A stretch of 64,000 nt of DNA from Alphaproteobacteria bacterium (GTDB taxonomy: Bacteria > Pseudomonadota > Alphaproteobacteria > Rhizobiales > Devosiaceae). The notes beneath the pieces were generated by a model. It worked only from the letters and a program-made list of their open reading frames with translations, was not told where the DNA came from and searched no databases. Below are positions 17,792 through 26,065 of the stretch, in pieces; position 1 is the first letter of the stretch; the number at the start of each line of letters is the position of its first letter. A program made the translations under genes and the position numbers. Location: assembly GCA_018828145.1 (NCBI GenBank), contig JAHJWO010000042.1:124001-188000 (forward strand), in the 5' to 3' direction.

Positions 17792-18772
17792 CTAGAGGCC
17801 GTTGATCCTGTCGACGACACCTTCAGGCCAGTCGCTGGCAAGGTCGGAGTCGAGATACATCTGCTGGGCGTGGCTGCGGAAGGCTTCCAGGTCCGGCTCA
17901 TAGACGTCGAGACCCGCGCTCTTGAAACGCTCGACCAGTTCGGCCTCACGCTTGAGGTGCTCTTCCTGGCTGAAATCGATCGCCACGTCGGCGGCAGCCT
18001 GGAAGGCTTCCTGCTGCTCGGGGCTCATCGCATCCCAGGCGGTCTTGCTGATGACCAGCAGGTCATAGCCCACCAGGTGCGACGTCAGCACGATCTGATC
18101 CATGACTTCGTAGAACTTCATGTTCTCGACATTGGGCAGCGGGTTGTCCTGGCCGTCGATAGCGCCGGTCTGCAGGCCCGTATAGACTTCGGCATAAGCC
18201 ATTGGCGTCGGGTTGGCGCCCAGCGCCGTGCCTAGGAACTGCCAGGCGTCGCCGCCGGGCATGCGCAGCTTGATGCCGGCCATATCGGCTGGCGTGCTGA
18301 TCTTCTTGTCGCCGCGCAGGCCCACCTGGCGGGCACCAAAATAGGTCGGCCCCAGGATGTGGATGCCAAGCTGGTCTTCGGCCATCTGCTTGAACTCGGC
18401 GCCGACCTCGCTGTCAAAGAACGCGCGCAGATGTGCCGCGTCGCGGAACAGATAGGCCGAAGTCAGAACCGACCAGGCCGGGATCTGGTTGGAAACGTCC
18501 TGCGGGGCGATATTGCCCATCTCGAGGTTGCCACGCTGAAGGGCCACCAGCTCGGTGCCCTGCTTGAACAGGTTGCCACCAAGATAGGTCTCGATCGTCG
18601 CGGCCTCGGCGACCTGCGACGTGAGCAGGTTCATCATTTCGGCGCGAATGTCCTGCTCGGAGAACACCGCCGAAAAACGCAGCACTGGCTTGTCCTGCGC
18701 CATGGCAGGAAAGGCGGCTGCCAGCAGCAAGCCACCCACCATGAGTGCGCGGCGCGAAAGTGAAATGGTCAT
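17792..18772 (-). CDS. dctP: TRAP transporter solute-binding protein (DctP)
   Basis: A 326-residue DctP-family periplasmic receptor with a signal peptide (MTISLSRRALMVGGLLLAAA then FPAMAQ). The family helix MAGIKLRMPGGDAWQFLGTALGANPTPMAYAEVYTGLQTG carries the ligand-binding arginine in KLRMPG and the ...GAIDGQDNPL... segment. The ATG at 18772 follows GGAGG at seven bases and is preferred over a TTG three bases earlier. First gene of the dctP-dctQ-dctM-aroQ operon. A palindrome covers its likely promoter. Substrate inferred as quinate/shikimate or a relative. Confidence 0.9.
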   Translation of the reverse strand: MTISLSRRALMVGGLLLAAAFPAMAQDKPVLRFSAVFSEQDIRAEMMNLLTSQVAEAATIETYLGGNLFKQGTELVALQRGNLEMGNIAPQDVSNQIPAWSVLTSAYLFRDAAHLRAFFDSEVGAEFKQMAEDQLGIHILGPTYFGARQVGLRGDKKISTPADMAGIKLRMPGGDAWQFLGTALGANPTPMAYAEVYTGLQTGAIDGQDNPLPNVENMKFYEVMDQIVLTSHLVGYDLLVISKTAWDAMSPEQQEAFQAAADVAIDFSQEEHLKREAELVERFKSAGLDVYEPDLEAFRSHAQQMYLDSDLASDWPEGVVDRINGL

Positions 18773-18859
18773 CAATGATCCTCCCTGAAGGGCCGAAACC
18801 CCTGTTCCGGCCGGTTCCGGCCTGCTGCCAATGACCTCCCGTCATCGGCTTGACGTCAC

Positions 18860-18887
18860 TTTGTACGAAATAGTTCGTTCATGTCAA
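18860..18887 (-). promoter_or_regulatory. dctP promoter with TetR-type operator (site 1)
   Basis: On the minus strand a TTGACA -35 box (18882-18887), 16-base spacer and TACAAA -10 box (18860-18865) face dctP. The stretch 18860-18883 closely follows the palindrome found before quiC: the left arm begins TTTGTACGAA and the right half contains GTTCGT. A repressor bound here would cover the -10 box and spacer. Promoter and operator are predictions. Confidence 0.6.
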
Positions 18888-18978
18888 CGGTCGGCGACGC
18901 CGAAAGATCGGCATGCTTTCTTTTTCTCACGTATTTGTTTATATAGCAGATGAAATCGAATTTGTCAGATGATTTGTG

Positions 18979-19656
18979 ATGCCTGATCCCTCAGATGCCG
19001 CCGTGACGTCCGTTGGCGACGCAACCTACCTGCGGCTGCGAGCGGACATCATTGCCGGCCGGCTGGCGCCGCGACAGAAACTGCGACTGGATGCCCTGCG
19101 GCAGCAGTACGGAGTCGGAATCAGCACATTGCGCGAGATTCTCAATCGTCTCGCCAGCGAGTCACTGGTGATCGCCGAGGGCCAGAAGGGCTTTGCCGTC
19201 GCCCCGGCCACCGCGCAGGATCTGCGGGAAATCGCCGACCTGCGACTGCTGCTTGAAAGCCACGCCCTGCGCCTGTCCTTCGCGCATGGTGACCTTGAGT
19301 GGGAAGGCCGCGTAGTGGCCGCGCATCACAAGCTGGCCGCAACCGAAGACCGCCTGCTCGCAGGGCATGAGCGTCACACGGTCAACTGGGTCCGCTACGA
19401 CTTCGCTTTCCACAACGCGCTGATTTCTGCCTGCGGCTCCAGCGTGCTGCTCGACCTGCATGCGGCCATATTCGACCGGTTTCTGCGCTATCACATGCTG
19501 GCGGCCAGCTTTCGCGGCCGCGGCGTGGTGGACGATCACCGGGCCATGTTCAACATGGCCCTGCAGCGCGATGTCGATGGGGCATTGGCCATGCTGTCCA
19601 GCCACGTCAATCGTGGCGTCGAACACGTGCTGTCGACAGGCAAGCTTGCCAGCTAG
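18979..19656 (+). CDS. GntR-family (FCD type) transcriptional regulator
   Basis: A 225-residue regulator with an N-terminal winged helix (RLRADIIAGRLAPRQKLRLDALRQQYGV then STLREILNRLASESLV) and an all-helical FCD ligand-binding domain (about residues 80-220, with D/H metal-site candidates in RYDFAFHNALISACGS and SSHVNRGVEHV). It is divergent from the TRAP operon and convergent with the dehydrogenase gene, overlapping its stop by four bases. It may sense a pathway acid. GTG three bases upstream is an alternative start. Confidence 0.88.
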   Translation: MPDPSDAAVTSVGDATYLRLRADIIAGRLAPRQKLRLDALRQQYGVGISTLREILNRLASESLVIAEGQKGFAVAPATAQDLREIADLRLLLESHALRLSFAHGDLEWEGRVVAAHHKLAATEDRLLAGHERHTVNWVRYDFAFHNALISACGSSVLLDLHAAIFDRFLRYHMLAASFRGRGVVDDHRAMFNMALQRDVDGALAMLSSHVNRGVEHVLSTGKLAS

Positions 19657-20576
19657 GCATGCGCGGCGAAGGTGCGCCCCATCTCGGCTGCGTCGGGTTC
19701 CACGCCGCTGAACAGGTGGAACGCCCGCACTGCTTGATATATCGCCATGCCGCCGCCGGGCAGCACACGGCACCCAAGCGCCTGGGCCCGACGCAGCAAT
19801 TCGGTTTCCCGCGGGAAATAGATGATGTCGGCCACCCATTGCCCGCGGCGCAGCAGGCCAGGGTCAATTGGCGTCCCGGGATACTTCTCCATGCCCACCG
19901 GCGTCGCGTTCACCACGCCAACGGCCCGTTCGACCACCTCGGCAAGATGCGATGGGGCAAGGCCCTGGGCCAGGGTCCCGCTCGTATCCTCTACCTTGCG
20001 CGCAAGGGCCTCGGCCTTGCCGACATCGGCGTCGATGATGTCGATGCGTCCTGCGCCCAACTGCACCAGGGCATGCGCCACCGCGGCCCCTGCCCCGCCG
20101 GCGCCAATCTGCACCACATGGACGATCGGCACAGCCCCCAGCCCCTTGCGAACACTCTGGGCGAACCCCCAGCAGTCGGTATTGTGGCCAACCCTCGTGC
20201 CGTTGCCGAGCACCACAGTATTGACCGCGCCGATTGCCGCCGCCTCCGGCGCCAGGCTGTCGAGCAGGGGGATAATTTCCTGCTTGAAAGGATAGGTGAC
20301 GTTGAGCCCTCGATAGCCCAGGTCCCGCGCTGTCTCGAGCACCGCACCCAGATCAATGTCATCCAGTCCGAGCCGGTCGAAATCAATGAGGTCGTAGCGA
20401 TAGGCCAGGCCCAGCCGACGCCCTTCAGCCTCATGCATGATGGGGGTAAGAGACGACCCGATGCCGCGGCCGAGCAGACCGATGCGCACGGTTCCATCGG
20501 CGCCGGCAGCGGACATTGAGCGTTCGTCAGCGATCACCGCAAAGGCGCGGCGCACGCGGTCACTCTGACTGGACAC
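19653..20576 (-). CDS. aroE: Quinate/shikimate dehydrogenase, AroE family (NAD type)
   Basis: About 307 residues. AroE-fold residues are present: substrate loop GIGSSLTPIMH, catalytic K in LNVTYPFKQ, N in GAVNTVV, D in GHNTDCWGF, and dinucleotide loop GAGGAGAAVAHAL. The second substrate-loop residue is Thr (SLTP) rather than the Ser of biosynthetic AroE, and the segment after the second strand is IIDADVGK, with Asp instead of an NRT-type NADP motif. Both resemble NAD-dependent quinate/shikimate dehydrogenases of catabolism. GTG at 20576 with GGGGAG is the chosen start; ATG at 20516 is the alternative. Confidence 0.88.
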   Translation of the reverse strand: MSSQSDRVRRAFAVIADERSMSAAGADGTVRIGLLGRGIGSSLTPIMHEAEGRRLGLAYRYDLIDFDRLGLDDIDLGAVLETARDLGYRGLNVTYPFKQEIIPLLDSLAPEAAAIGAVNTVVLGNGTRVGHNTDCWGFAQSVRKGLGAVPIVHVVQIGAGGAGAAVAHALVQLGAGRIDIIDADVGKAEALARKVEDTSGTLAQGLAPSHLAEVVERAVGVVNATPVGMEKYPGTPIDPGLLRRGQWVADIIYFPRETELLRRAQALGCRVLPGGGMAIYQAVRAFHLFSGVEPDAAEMGRTFAAHA

Positions 20577-20671
20577 CAAACCAACTCCCCGGAACGTCAT
20601 GGCATTGGGCCATGCGCCCTTGTTTTCGTCGCCGTCTCGCCAGTACAACTGCGACAGGCGATTTGCCCCAC

Positions 20672-20698
20672 AATGTACGAACTGGTTAGTTTAGTCAA
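20672..20698. promoter_or_regulatory. TetR-type operator between aroE and tetR (site 2)
   Basis: The 20672-20695 stretch repeats the left arm and centre of the quiC palindrome (TGTACGAACTGGTT) with a degenerate right half. On the minus strand a TTGACT box (20693-20698) leads toward aroE through this site. The site therefore lies where a repressor could control both aroE and its own gene. Confidence 0.55.
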
Positions 20699-20730
20699 TC
20701 GTGGGGAGTATGAGGAAAGGCAAAGGCCCC

Positions 20731-21417
20731 ATGTCGGACAGCGCGTCTGAGGTAACGAAGGCTGCACGCAAGGCACCGGGGCGCCAGCAGGATCCCGAAG
20801 GCACGCGGCAGAACATCATCGAGGTCGCTTCCCAGGAATTCGCTCTGAACGGGCTTTCGGGAGCCCGCATCGACGAGATCGCCGCCAAGACGCGCTCCTC
20901 CAAGCGCATGATTTACTATTACTTCGGCGACAAGGAAGGGCTCTATCTCAGCGCCCTGGAAAATGCCTACCGCCAGGTGCGCGAGGGGGAGGCCAAGCTG
21001 GACATTGCCGGCCTGTCCCCGCTGGATGGCCTGAAACGCCTGGTCGAATTCACCTTCGAGCACCATCACCAGCATGAGGATTTCATCCGCATGGTGATGA
21101 TCGAGAACATCCACCACGGCCAATATCTTCAGCGTTCCAGCGTCGTACGCGACCTCAACGTCACCGCCATCGCCCGCATTGGCGAACTCTACGAACGGGG
21201 TCTCAGCGAGGGCCTGTTCCGCCCTGACCTCGACCCTCTCGAGATCCACTGGCAGATCAGCGCCCTGTGTTTCTTCAACGTTTCCAACCGCGCCACCTTC
21301 TCCCAGCTCTTCTCTCGCGATTTCGGCGCGCCCGACATGCTGGTCCGGCTCAAGCAGAACACGGTCGAAATGGTGCTGCGCTACGTGGCCAAGCCCGAGA
21401 TATTTGTCGAGAGCTGA
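20731..21417 (+). CDS. TetR-family regulator of the quinate/shikimate cluster
   Basis: About 228 residues from ATG at 20731 (in-frame GTG 20701 and ATG 20710 are alternatives; a GAGGAAAGG lies between). The N-terminal helix-turn-helix is GTRQNIIEVASQEFALNGLS, then ARIDEIAAKTRSSKRMIYYYFGDKEGLY. The C-terminal ligand-binding domain is helical with a His-rich FEHHHQHEDFIRM. It sits between aroE (divergent) and quiC (downstream), and three copies of one palindrome occur at the three promoters of this cluster, so it is the likely repressor binding them. Confidence 0.9.
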   Translation: MSDSASEVTKAARKAPGRQQDPEGTRQNIIEVASQEFALNGLSGARIDEIAAKTRSSKRMIYYYFGDKEGLYLSALENAYRQVREGEAKLDIAGLSPLDGLKRLVEFTFEHHHQHEDFIRMVMIENIHHGQYLQRSSVVRDLNVTAIARIGELYERGLSEGLFRPDLDPLEIHWQISALCFFNVSNRATFSQLFSRDFGAPDMLVRLKQNTVEMVLRYVAKPEIFVES

Positions 21418-21519
21418 CGCCGCCCCGATATGCGCCCGTCGCCTTGGAGCGATGGACCGGAAGCACCAACACCTAGCCGAGACGCACCCGCACAACCATG
21501 GCCTGGCCGGCCCGCGCCA

Positions 21520-21569
21520 TTGACCCAGACCTGTATCGCGCATATTTTGTACGAACTGGTTCGTACAAA
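21520..21569 (+). promoter_or_regulatory. quiC promoter with perfect 24-base palindromic operator (site 3)
   Basis: A -35 TTGACC (21520-21525), 17-base spacer and -10 TATTTT (21543-21548) lead to quiC. The palindrome 21546-21569 has left arm TTTGTACGAAC, two central bases TG, and a right arm that is its exact reverse complement. It overlaps the -10 and the expected transcription start, a repressor position. Confidence 0.7.
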
Positions 21570-21580
21570 GGCGCTGCGTG

Positions 21581-23464
21581 ATGAGGACATCGATTGCCAC
21601 CGTTTCCATCAGCGGTGACCTGCGCGAGAAACTGGAGGCCATCGCAGCAGCGGGATTCGATGGCGTCGAGATCTTCGAGAATGATTTCCTTGCCTACGAC
21701 CGCAGTCCTGCGGACGTTCGCCGCATGGTCGCTGACCTGGGCTTGGAGATCACCCTGTTCCAGCCGTTTCGCGATTTCGAGGGCCTGCCCGAGCCACAGC
21801 GGAGCCAGGCTTTTGATCGTGCCGAACGCAAGTTTGACCTGATGGCGGAACTGGGCGCGCCATTGATGCTGGTCTGCTCCAGCGTCGCCCCCGCGGCGCT
21901 GGGCGGCATCGACCGCGCCGCCGCCGACTTCCGCGAACTGGGTGAGCGCGCCGCCGGGCGCGGGCTCCGGGTGGGATATGAGGCGCTGGCCTGGGGGCGA
22001 CATGTCAACGACCATCGCGACGCCTGGGAAATCGTGCGCCGCGCCGATCATCCCAATGTCGGCATCATCCTCGATAGCTTCCACAGCCTGTCGCGCCGCA
22101 TCGACTCCAACACTATCCGCTCCATCCCCGGCGACAAGATCTTCATCGTGCAGCTGGCCGACGCCCCTGCGCTGGATATGGACCTGCTCTATTGGAGCCG
22201 CCACTTCCGCAATATGCCGGGCGAAGGCGACCTGCCCGTGGTGGAATTCGCCCGCGCGGTGGCGGCGACGGGCTATTCCGGCCCGCTTTCCCTCGAGATC
22301 TTCAACGACCAGTTCCGCTCGGGCTCGCCGCGCACCATCGCGCTGGACGGCCATCGCTCCCTGGTATTCCTGATGGACCAGGTGCGCGAGGCGGAACCGG
22401 AAGTGGTCCCGGCCGGCGCAACGCTGCCGCCGCGCGTGCCGGTCAAGGGCGTCTCCTTCGTCGAGTTCACGGCCGACGAGACCGAGGCCGACACGCTCCG
22501 GACCATGCTGGGGCAGTTGGGCTTTTCCCGCACCGGCACACACAAGAGCAAGAGCGTGGAGCGCTTCAGCCAGGGCAGCATCAATATCGTGGTCAATACC
22601 GAACGCGAAGGCCTGGCCCACGCCGCCTACCTCACCCATGGAACATCGGCCTATGCCATGGGCCTGCTCGTCGAGGATGCAGACGCCACCCTGGCGCGTG
22701 CCAAGGCACTCCATGCCCAGCCCTTCGCCCAGCGCGTGGCCCCGGGCGAGCTGTCGATCCCCGCCATTCGCGGGGTCGGCGGCGGGGTCATCTATTTCCT
22801 GGATGAGCGGACCGATCTGGCGCGGGTCTGGGATATCGAATTCGGGTCCGAGCCGCCCGGCGCCGATGCCGGTCTTGTCGGGTTTGACCACATCGCCCAG
22901 ACCATGAACTACGAGGAAATGCTGACCTGGATATTGTTCTACCGCTCGATCTTCGTGGTGGACAAGGGTCCCATGGTCGATGTCATCGACCCCTCCGGGC
23001 TGGTACGCAGCCAGGTGATCGAAAGCCCCGGCGGCGCCATGCGCCTGACGCTCAACGGCGCCGAAAGCCACCGCACCCTGGCCGGGCGCTTCATCGCCGA
23101 AACCTTCGGCTCGAGCGTGCAGCATATCGCCTTTGCCTCGTCCGACATTTTCACAACGGCGGTCTTTTTGCGCAAAAGCGGATTGGCGCCGCTGGAAATC
23201 TCCCAGAACTACTACGACGACCTGCAGGCCCGGCTCGGCCTCGATGGTGCAATGCTCAAGCGCCTCGCCGACAACCACATCCTCTACGATCGTGATGCGA
23301 ACGGCGAATTCTTCCAGCTCTACACGCCCAATTTCGGTGAAGGCTTCTTCTTCGAGATCGTCGAACGGCGAGGCGGCTACGCCGGCTACGGTGCCGTCAA
23401 CGCGCCATTCCGAATTGCTGCGCAGAAACGGGCAATCGCACCTTCTTCCATGCCGAAGCGCTAG
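21581..23464 (+). CDS. quiC: 3-dehydroshikimate dehydratase, QuiC fused to an HPPD-like domain
   Basis: A 627-residue two-domain protein. Residues 1-280 form a xylose-isomerase-like TIM barrel whose metal ligands fall at E134 (VGYEALAW), D165 (GIILDSFH), Q191 (FIVQLADAP) and E239 (LSLEIFND). The rest (about 290-620) is a vicinal-oxygen-chelate region like 4-hydroxyphenylpyruvate dioxygenase, with HIAQTMNY, SVQHIAFASSD and FFFEIVER supplying a possible H-H-E site. It converts 3-dehydroshikimate to protocatechuate. An AAAGG at the operator's right edge is the likely ribosome site. ATG at 21581 is preferred to GTG 21578. Confidence 0.92.
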   Translation: MRTSIATVSISGDLREKLEAIAAAGFDGVEIFENDFLAYDRSPADVRRMVADLGLEITLFQPFRDFEGLPEPQRSQAFDRAERKFDLMAELGAPLMLVCSSVAPAALGGIDRAAADFRELGERAAGRGLRVGYEALAWGRHVNDHRDAWEIVRRADHPNVGIILDSFHSLSRRIDSNTIRSIPGDKIFIVQLADAPALDMDLLYWSRHFRNMPGEGDLPVVEFARAVAATGYSGPLSLEIFNDQFRSGSPRTIALDGHRSLVFLMDQVREAEPEVVPAGATLPPRVPVKGVSFVEFTADETEADTLRTMLGQLGFSRTGTHKSKSVERFSQGSINIVVNTEREGLAHAAYLTHGTSAYAMGLLVEDADATLARAKALHAQPFAQRVAPGELSIPAIRGVGGGVIYFLDERTDLARVWDIEFGSEPPGADAGLVGFDHIAQTMNYEEMLTWILFYRSIFVVDKGPMVDVIDPSGLVRSQVIESPGGAMRLTLNGAESHRTLAGRFIAETFGSSVQHIAFASSDIFTTAVFLRKSGLAPLEISQNYYDDLQARLGLDGAMLKRLADNHILYDRDANGEFFQLYTPNFGEGFFFEIVERRGGYAGYGAVNAPFRIAAQKRAIAPSSMPKR

Positions 23465-23640
23465 CACCCGCTTTGCCCCGAAGGGCACCGCTTCCCGCCC
23501 GCTTGGCCAATCCGCTCTCCACGCGTTGAATGCCTGCCATTCGCAGCTTCACAAGACCCTGCCTTGACGGGCCATCGTGACCCTTGACCGGACTCCCATT
23601 CGACACTAAGGCTATATAACTGGTTTTTTAGTTTAAGTGG

Positions 23641-24279
23641 ATGTCGGAGGACCCCTTGCAGCTTCTATGGTCGCCACGATCTCCATTCGTTCGCAAGGTC
23701 ATGATCGTGTTCCATGAGACCGGACTGACCGACCACGTCGAGACAATCCGCGCCGTGGCGTCGATGGCCAAGGTCAACCCGGATATCTTGCAGCACAACC
23801 CGCTCGGCAAGATCCCCGTCCTGCTGACGGCGGATCAGGGTGCAATCTACGATTCGCCAGTCATCTGCGAATACCTCGATAGCCTGCACAACGGTGCGCG
23901 ACTGTTTCCCACCGACTCCGTCGAGCGCATTGTCGCCCTCCGCCGACAGGCGCTGGGCGACGGACTGCTCGACGTCCTGCTCTTGCTGCGCAATGAGGCT
24001 GGACGGCCTGACGGCACGCCATCACCCACCTATCTCGCCGGCTTCGAGCAGAAGATTGTCGCCGCCCTGGCTGCGCTCGAAAAGGAGGCACCCGCTCTCG
24101 ACGACAGTGCCTTCGGTATCGGCCATATCGCCATCGGCTGTGCGCTGGGCTATCTCGATTTCCGCTTCACCGATCGCGACTGGCGCCGCGCCCACCCGGC
24201 ACTGGCCCTGTGGCATGCCAGGTTCGAGGCGCGCCCCTCCGCCTTGGCGACCATGCCTGGCGATGAGTCCGCCGCATGA
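23641..24279 (+). CDS. Glutathione S-transferase-family protein
   Basis: A 212-residue GST-like protein. The N-terminal thioredoxin-fold domain (residues 1-80) begins LLWSPRSPFVRKV and has the cis-proline loop NPLGKIPVL and the glutathione-binding DSPVICEYLD. The C-terminal helical domain follows. It is the first gene of a six-gene operon; its stop overlaps the CoA-transferase start (ATGA). It may use glutathione to isomerise or detoxify a pathway intermediate, but the substrate is unknown. Confidence 0.88.
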   Translation: MSEDPLQLLWSPRSPFVRKVMIVFHETGLTDHVETIRAVASMAKVNPDILQHNPLGKIPVLLTADQGAIYDSPVICEYLDSLHNGARLFPTDSVERIVALRRQALGDGLLDVLLLLRNEAGRPDGTPSPTYLAGFEQKIVAALAALEKEAPALDDSAFGIGHIAIGCALGYLDFRFTDRDWRRAHPALALWHARFEARPSALATMPGDESAA

Positions 24280-25493
24280 GCCAGTCTCCACTGTCCCATA
24301 TTCGCGTTCTCGATCTCAGTCGCATCATGGCGGGGCCTTGGGCCAGCCAGATTTTTGCCGATCTGGGCGCCGACGTCATCAAGATCGAGCGGCAGGGACG
24401 CGGCGACGATACCCGCAGCTGGGGCCCACCCTTTCTCAAGGACGCGGACGGCAAGGACACGACCGATGCCGGCTATTTCCTGGCCGTCAACCGGGGCAAG
24501 CGCTCAATCACCCTCGACATTGCCACGGCCGAGGGGCAGCGCGTGGTGCGCGAGCTGGTCAGGCACTGCGATATCGTCATCGAGAACTTCAAGGTCGATA
24601 CCCTGGACCGCTACGGCCTGGGCTATGACGACCTCAAGGCGATCAAGCCCGACATCATCTACTGCTCGGTCACCGGTTTCGGCCAGACCGGCCCGCGTCG
24701 CGACCAGCCCGCCTATGACTTCATGATCCAGGCCATGGGTGGCCTGATGAGCGTTACCGGGGAACCCGACGGCGTGCCGGGCGGCGGCCCGGAGAAGGTC
24801 GGCGTGCCCATCGTCGACATCATGACCGGCATGTATGCCGCCATAGCCACCCTGGGCGCCCTGGCGCATCGTAGCGTCACCGGCGCGGGCGACCACATCG
24901 ATATCGCCATGCTGGATGTCCAGGTCGGTTTTCTGGCCAACCAGGCCATGAACTACCTGGTCTCGGGCACGCCGCCCAGGCGCGCCGGCAACGCCCATCC
25001 CAACATTCAGCCGCAGGATGTCTTCCCCTGCCGCGACGGACACCTGGTGCTCGTCGTTGGCAATGACGGCCAGTTCGCCAAGTTCTGCGAGGTGATTGGA
25101 CAGCCCGATCTCGCAACCGACAGCCGCTTTGCCACCAATGCCGGCCGCGTGCGCAACCGCCTGGATCTGGCCGACATCATCCGCGCCGCCTTTGCCGAGG
25201 CGGAAATGGCCGATTGGCTCGCTCGCCTCGATGCCGCCGGCGTGCCCTGCGGTCCCATCAACACGATACCGGCCGTGCTCGCCGACGAGCAGATCCAGCA
25301 TCGCGCCATGAAGATGCAGATGCCCCATCCCCTGGCCGGGACGGTCGATCTGATTGCGAGCCCCATGCGGTTTCGCAATGCCCGGTTGCGGCGCGATCGA
25401 CATCCACCATTGCTCGGCGAGCATACTGCCGAAATTCTCGCCGAATTCGCCATCCAGGCGCCAGCCGATGCCGGTGGCTCCCCTCACTCTTGA
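24276..25493 (+). CDS. Family III CoA-transferase (CaiB/BaiF type)
   Basis: A 405-residue CaiB/BaiF CoA-transferase of full length. Typical blocks: LDLSRIMAGPWASQIFADLGADVIKIE (family N-terminus), YFLAVNRGKRSITLD, the stretch PAYDFMIQAMGGLMSVTGEPD with the catalytic Asp in YDF, and PCGPINTI. Such enzymes transfer CoA between an acyl-CoA (often succinyl-CoA) and a carboxylic acid. Within this operon it probably activates the substrate acid before hydratase and dehydrogenase steps. Confidence 0.93.
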   Translation: MSQSPLSHIRVLDLSRIMAGPWASQIFADLGADVIKIERQGRGDDTRSWGPPFLKDADGKDTTDAGYFLAVNRGKRSITLDIATAEGQRVVRELVRHCDIVIENFKVDTLDRYGLGYDDLKAIKPDIIYCSVTGFGQTGPRRDQPAYDFMIQAMGGLMSVTGEPDGVPGGGPEKVGVPIVDIMTGMYAAIATLGALAHRSVTGAGDHIDIAMLDVQVGFLANQAMNYLVSGTPPRRAGNAHPNIQPQDVFPCRDGHLVLVVGNDGQFAKFCEVIGQPDLATDSRFATNAGRVRNRLDLADIIRAAFAEAEMADWLARLDAAGVPCGPINTIPAVLADEQIQHRAMKMQMPHPLAGTVDLIASPMRFRNARLRRDRHPPLLGEHTAEILAEFAIQAPADAGGSPHS

Positions 25494-25507
25494 CCGGAGC
25501 AGCGCCC

Positions 25508-26065
25508 ATGTCGCGTATTCCAATCCTCACCCCCGACCTCATGACAGTGGACCAGAAGCGCATCCACGATGCCGTCGTGTCCGGCCCCCGGGGCATGCTG
25601 GTCGGCCCCCTGCGCGCGGCCATCCACCGGCCGGAACTCGCCGACAAATGGCAGCAGTTCGGTGAATTGCTGCGCTACCGCACCAGCCTGCCCGCCCGGC
25701 TGAGCGAGCTGGCAATACTGGTGACGGCCCGCCATTGGGACTGCCAGGTCGAGTGGCACCTGCACGAGCGCGACGCGATCCGGGCCAGTCTGGAAACACC
25801 GATCATCGATGCCATCAGACTGGGGCAACGCCCGGCGGACATGGAGGCAGAGACCGCCGCCGTGCATGACTTTGCCACCGAACTGCTGCGCGACCGCTTC
25901 GTCTCCCAGCCGACCTACCAACTGGTGCTGGCGCGATGGGACGTGGTTGGCGTGGTCGAGCTGGCGGCGATCATCGGCTACTATTCCATGGTCGCGATGA
26001 CGCTCAACGCCCATGAACTCCCGCTGCCCGATGGAATCGCACCACCGCTTGAGGCGCGGGCCTGA
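25508..26065 (+). CDS. Carboxymuconolactone decarboxylase (CMD)-family protein
   Basis: A 185-residue AhpD/CMD-fold protein. The CMD helix pair RTSLPARLSELAILVTARHWDCQVEWHLHE (described in parts: RLSELAILV, then CQVEWHLHE) has a single Cys and a His at family positions, rather than the CxxC of peroxidase members. ATG at 25508 has GGAG eight bases upstream. It overlaps the amidohydrolase gene by one base (TGATG). The true reaction is unknown; it may be a decarboxylase or isomerase acting on the pathway intermediate. Confidence 0.88.
   Translation: MSRIPILTPDLMTVDQKRIHDAVVSGPRGMLVGPLRAAIHRPELADKWQQFGELLRYRTSLPARLSELAILVTARHWDCQVEWHLHERDAIRASLETPIIDAIRLGQRPADMEAETAAVHDFATELLRDRFVSQPTYQLVLARWDVVGVVELAAIIGYYSMVAMTLNAHELPLPDGIAPPLEARA

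Noticed and set aside
23618..23637. Possible fourth copy of the TetR palindrome before the GST gene (AACTGGTT followed by AGTTTA)
   Set aside because: Only the eight-base centre matches; the outer arms TTTGTAC/GTACAAA are missing, so it is not distinguishable from chance.
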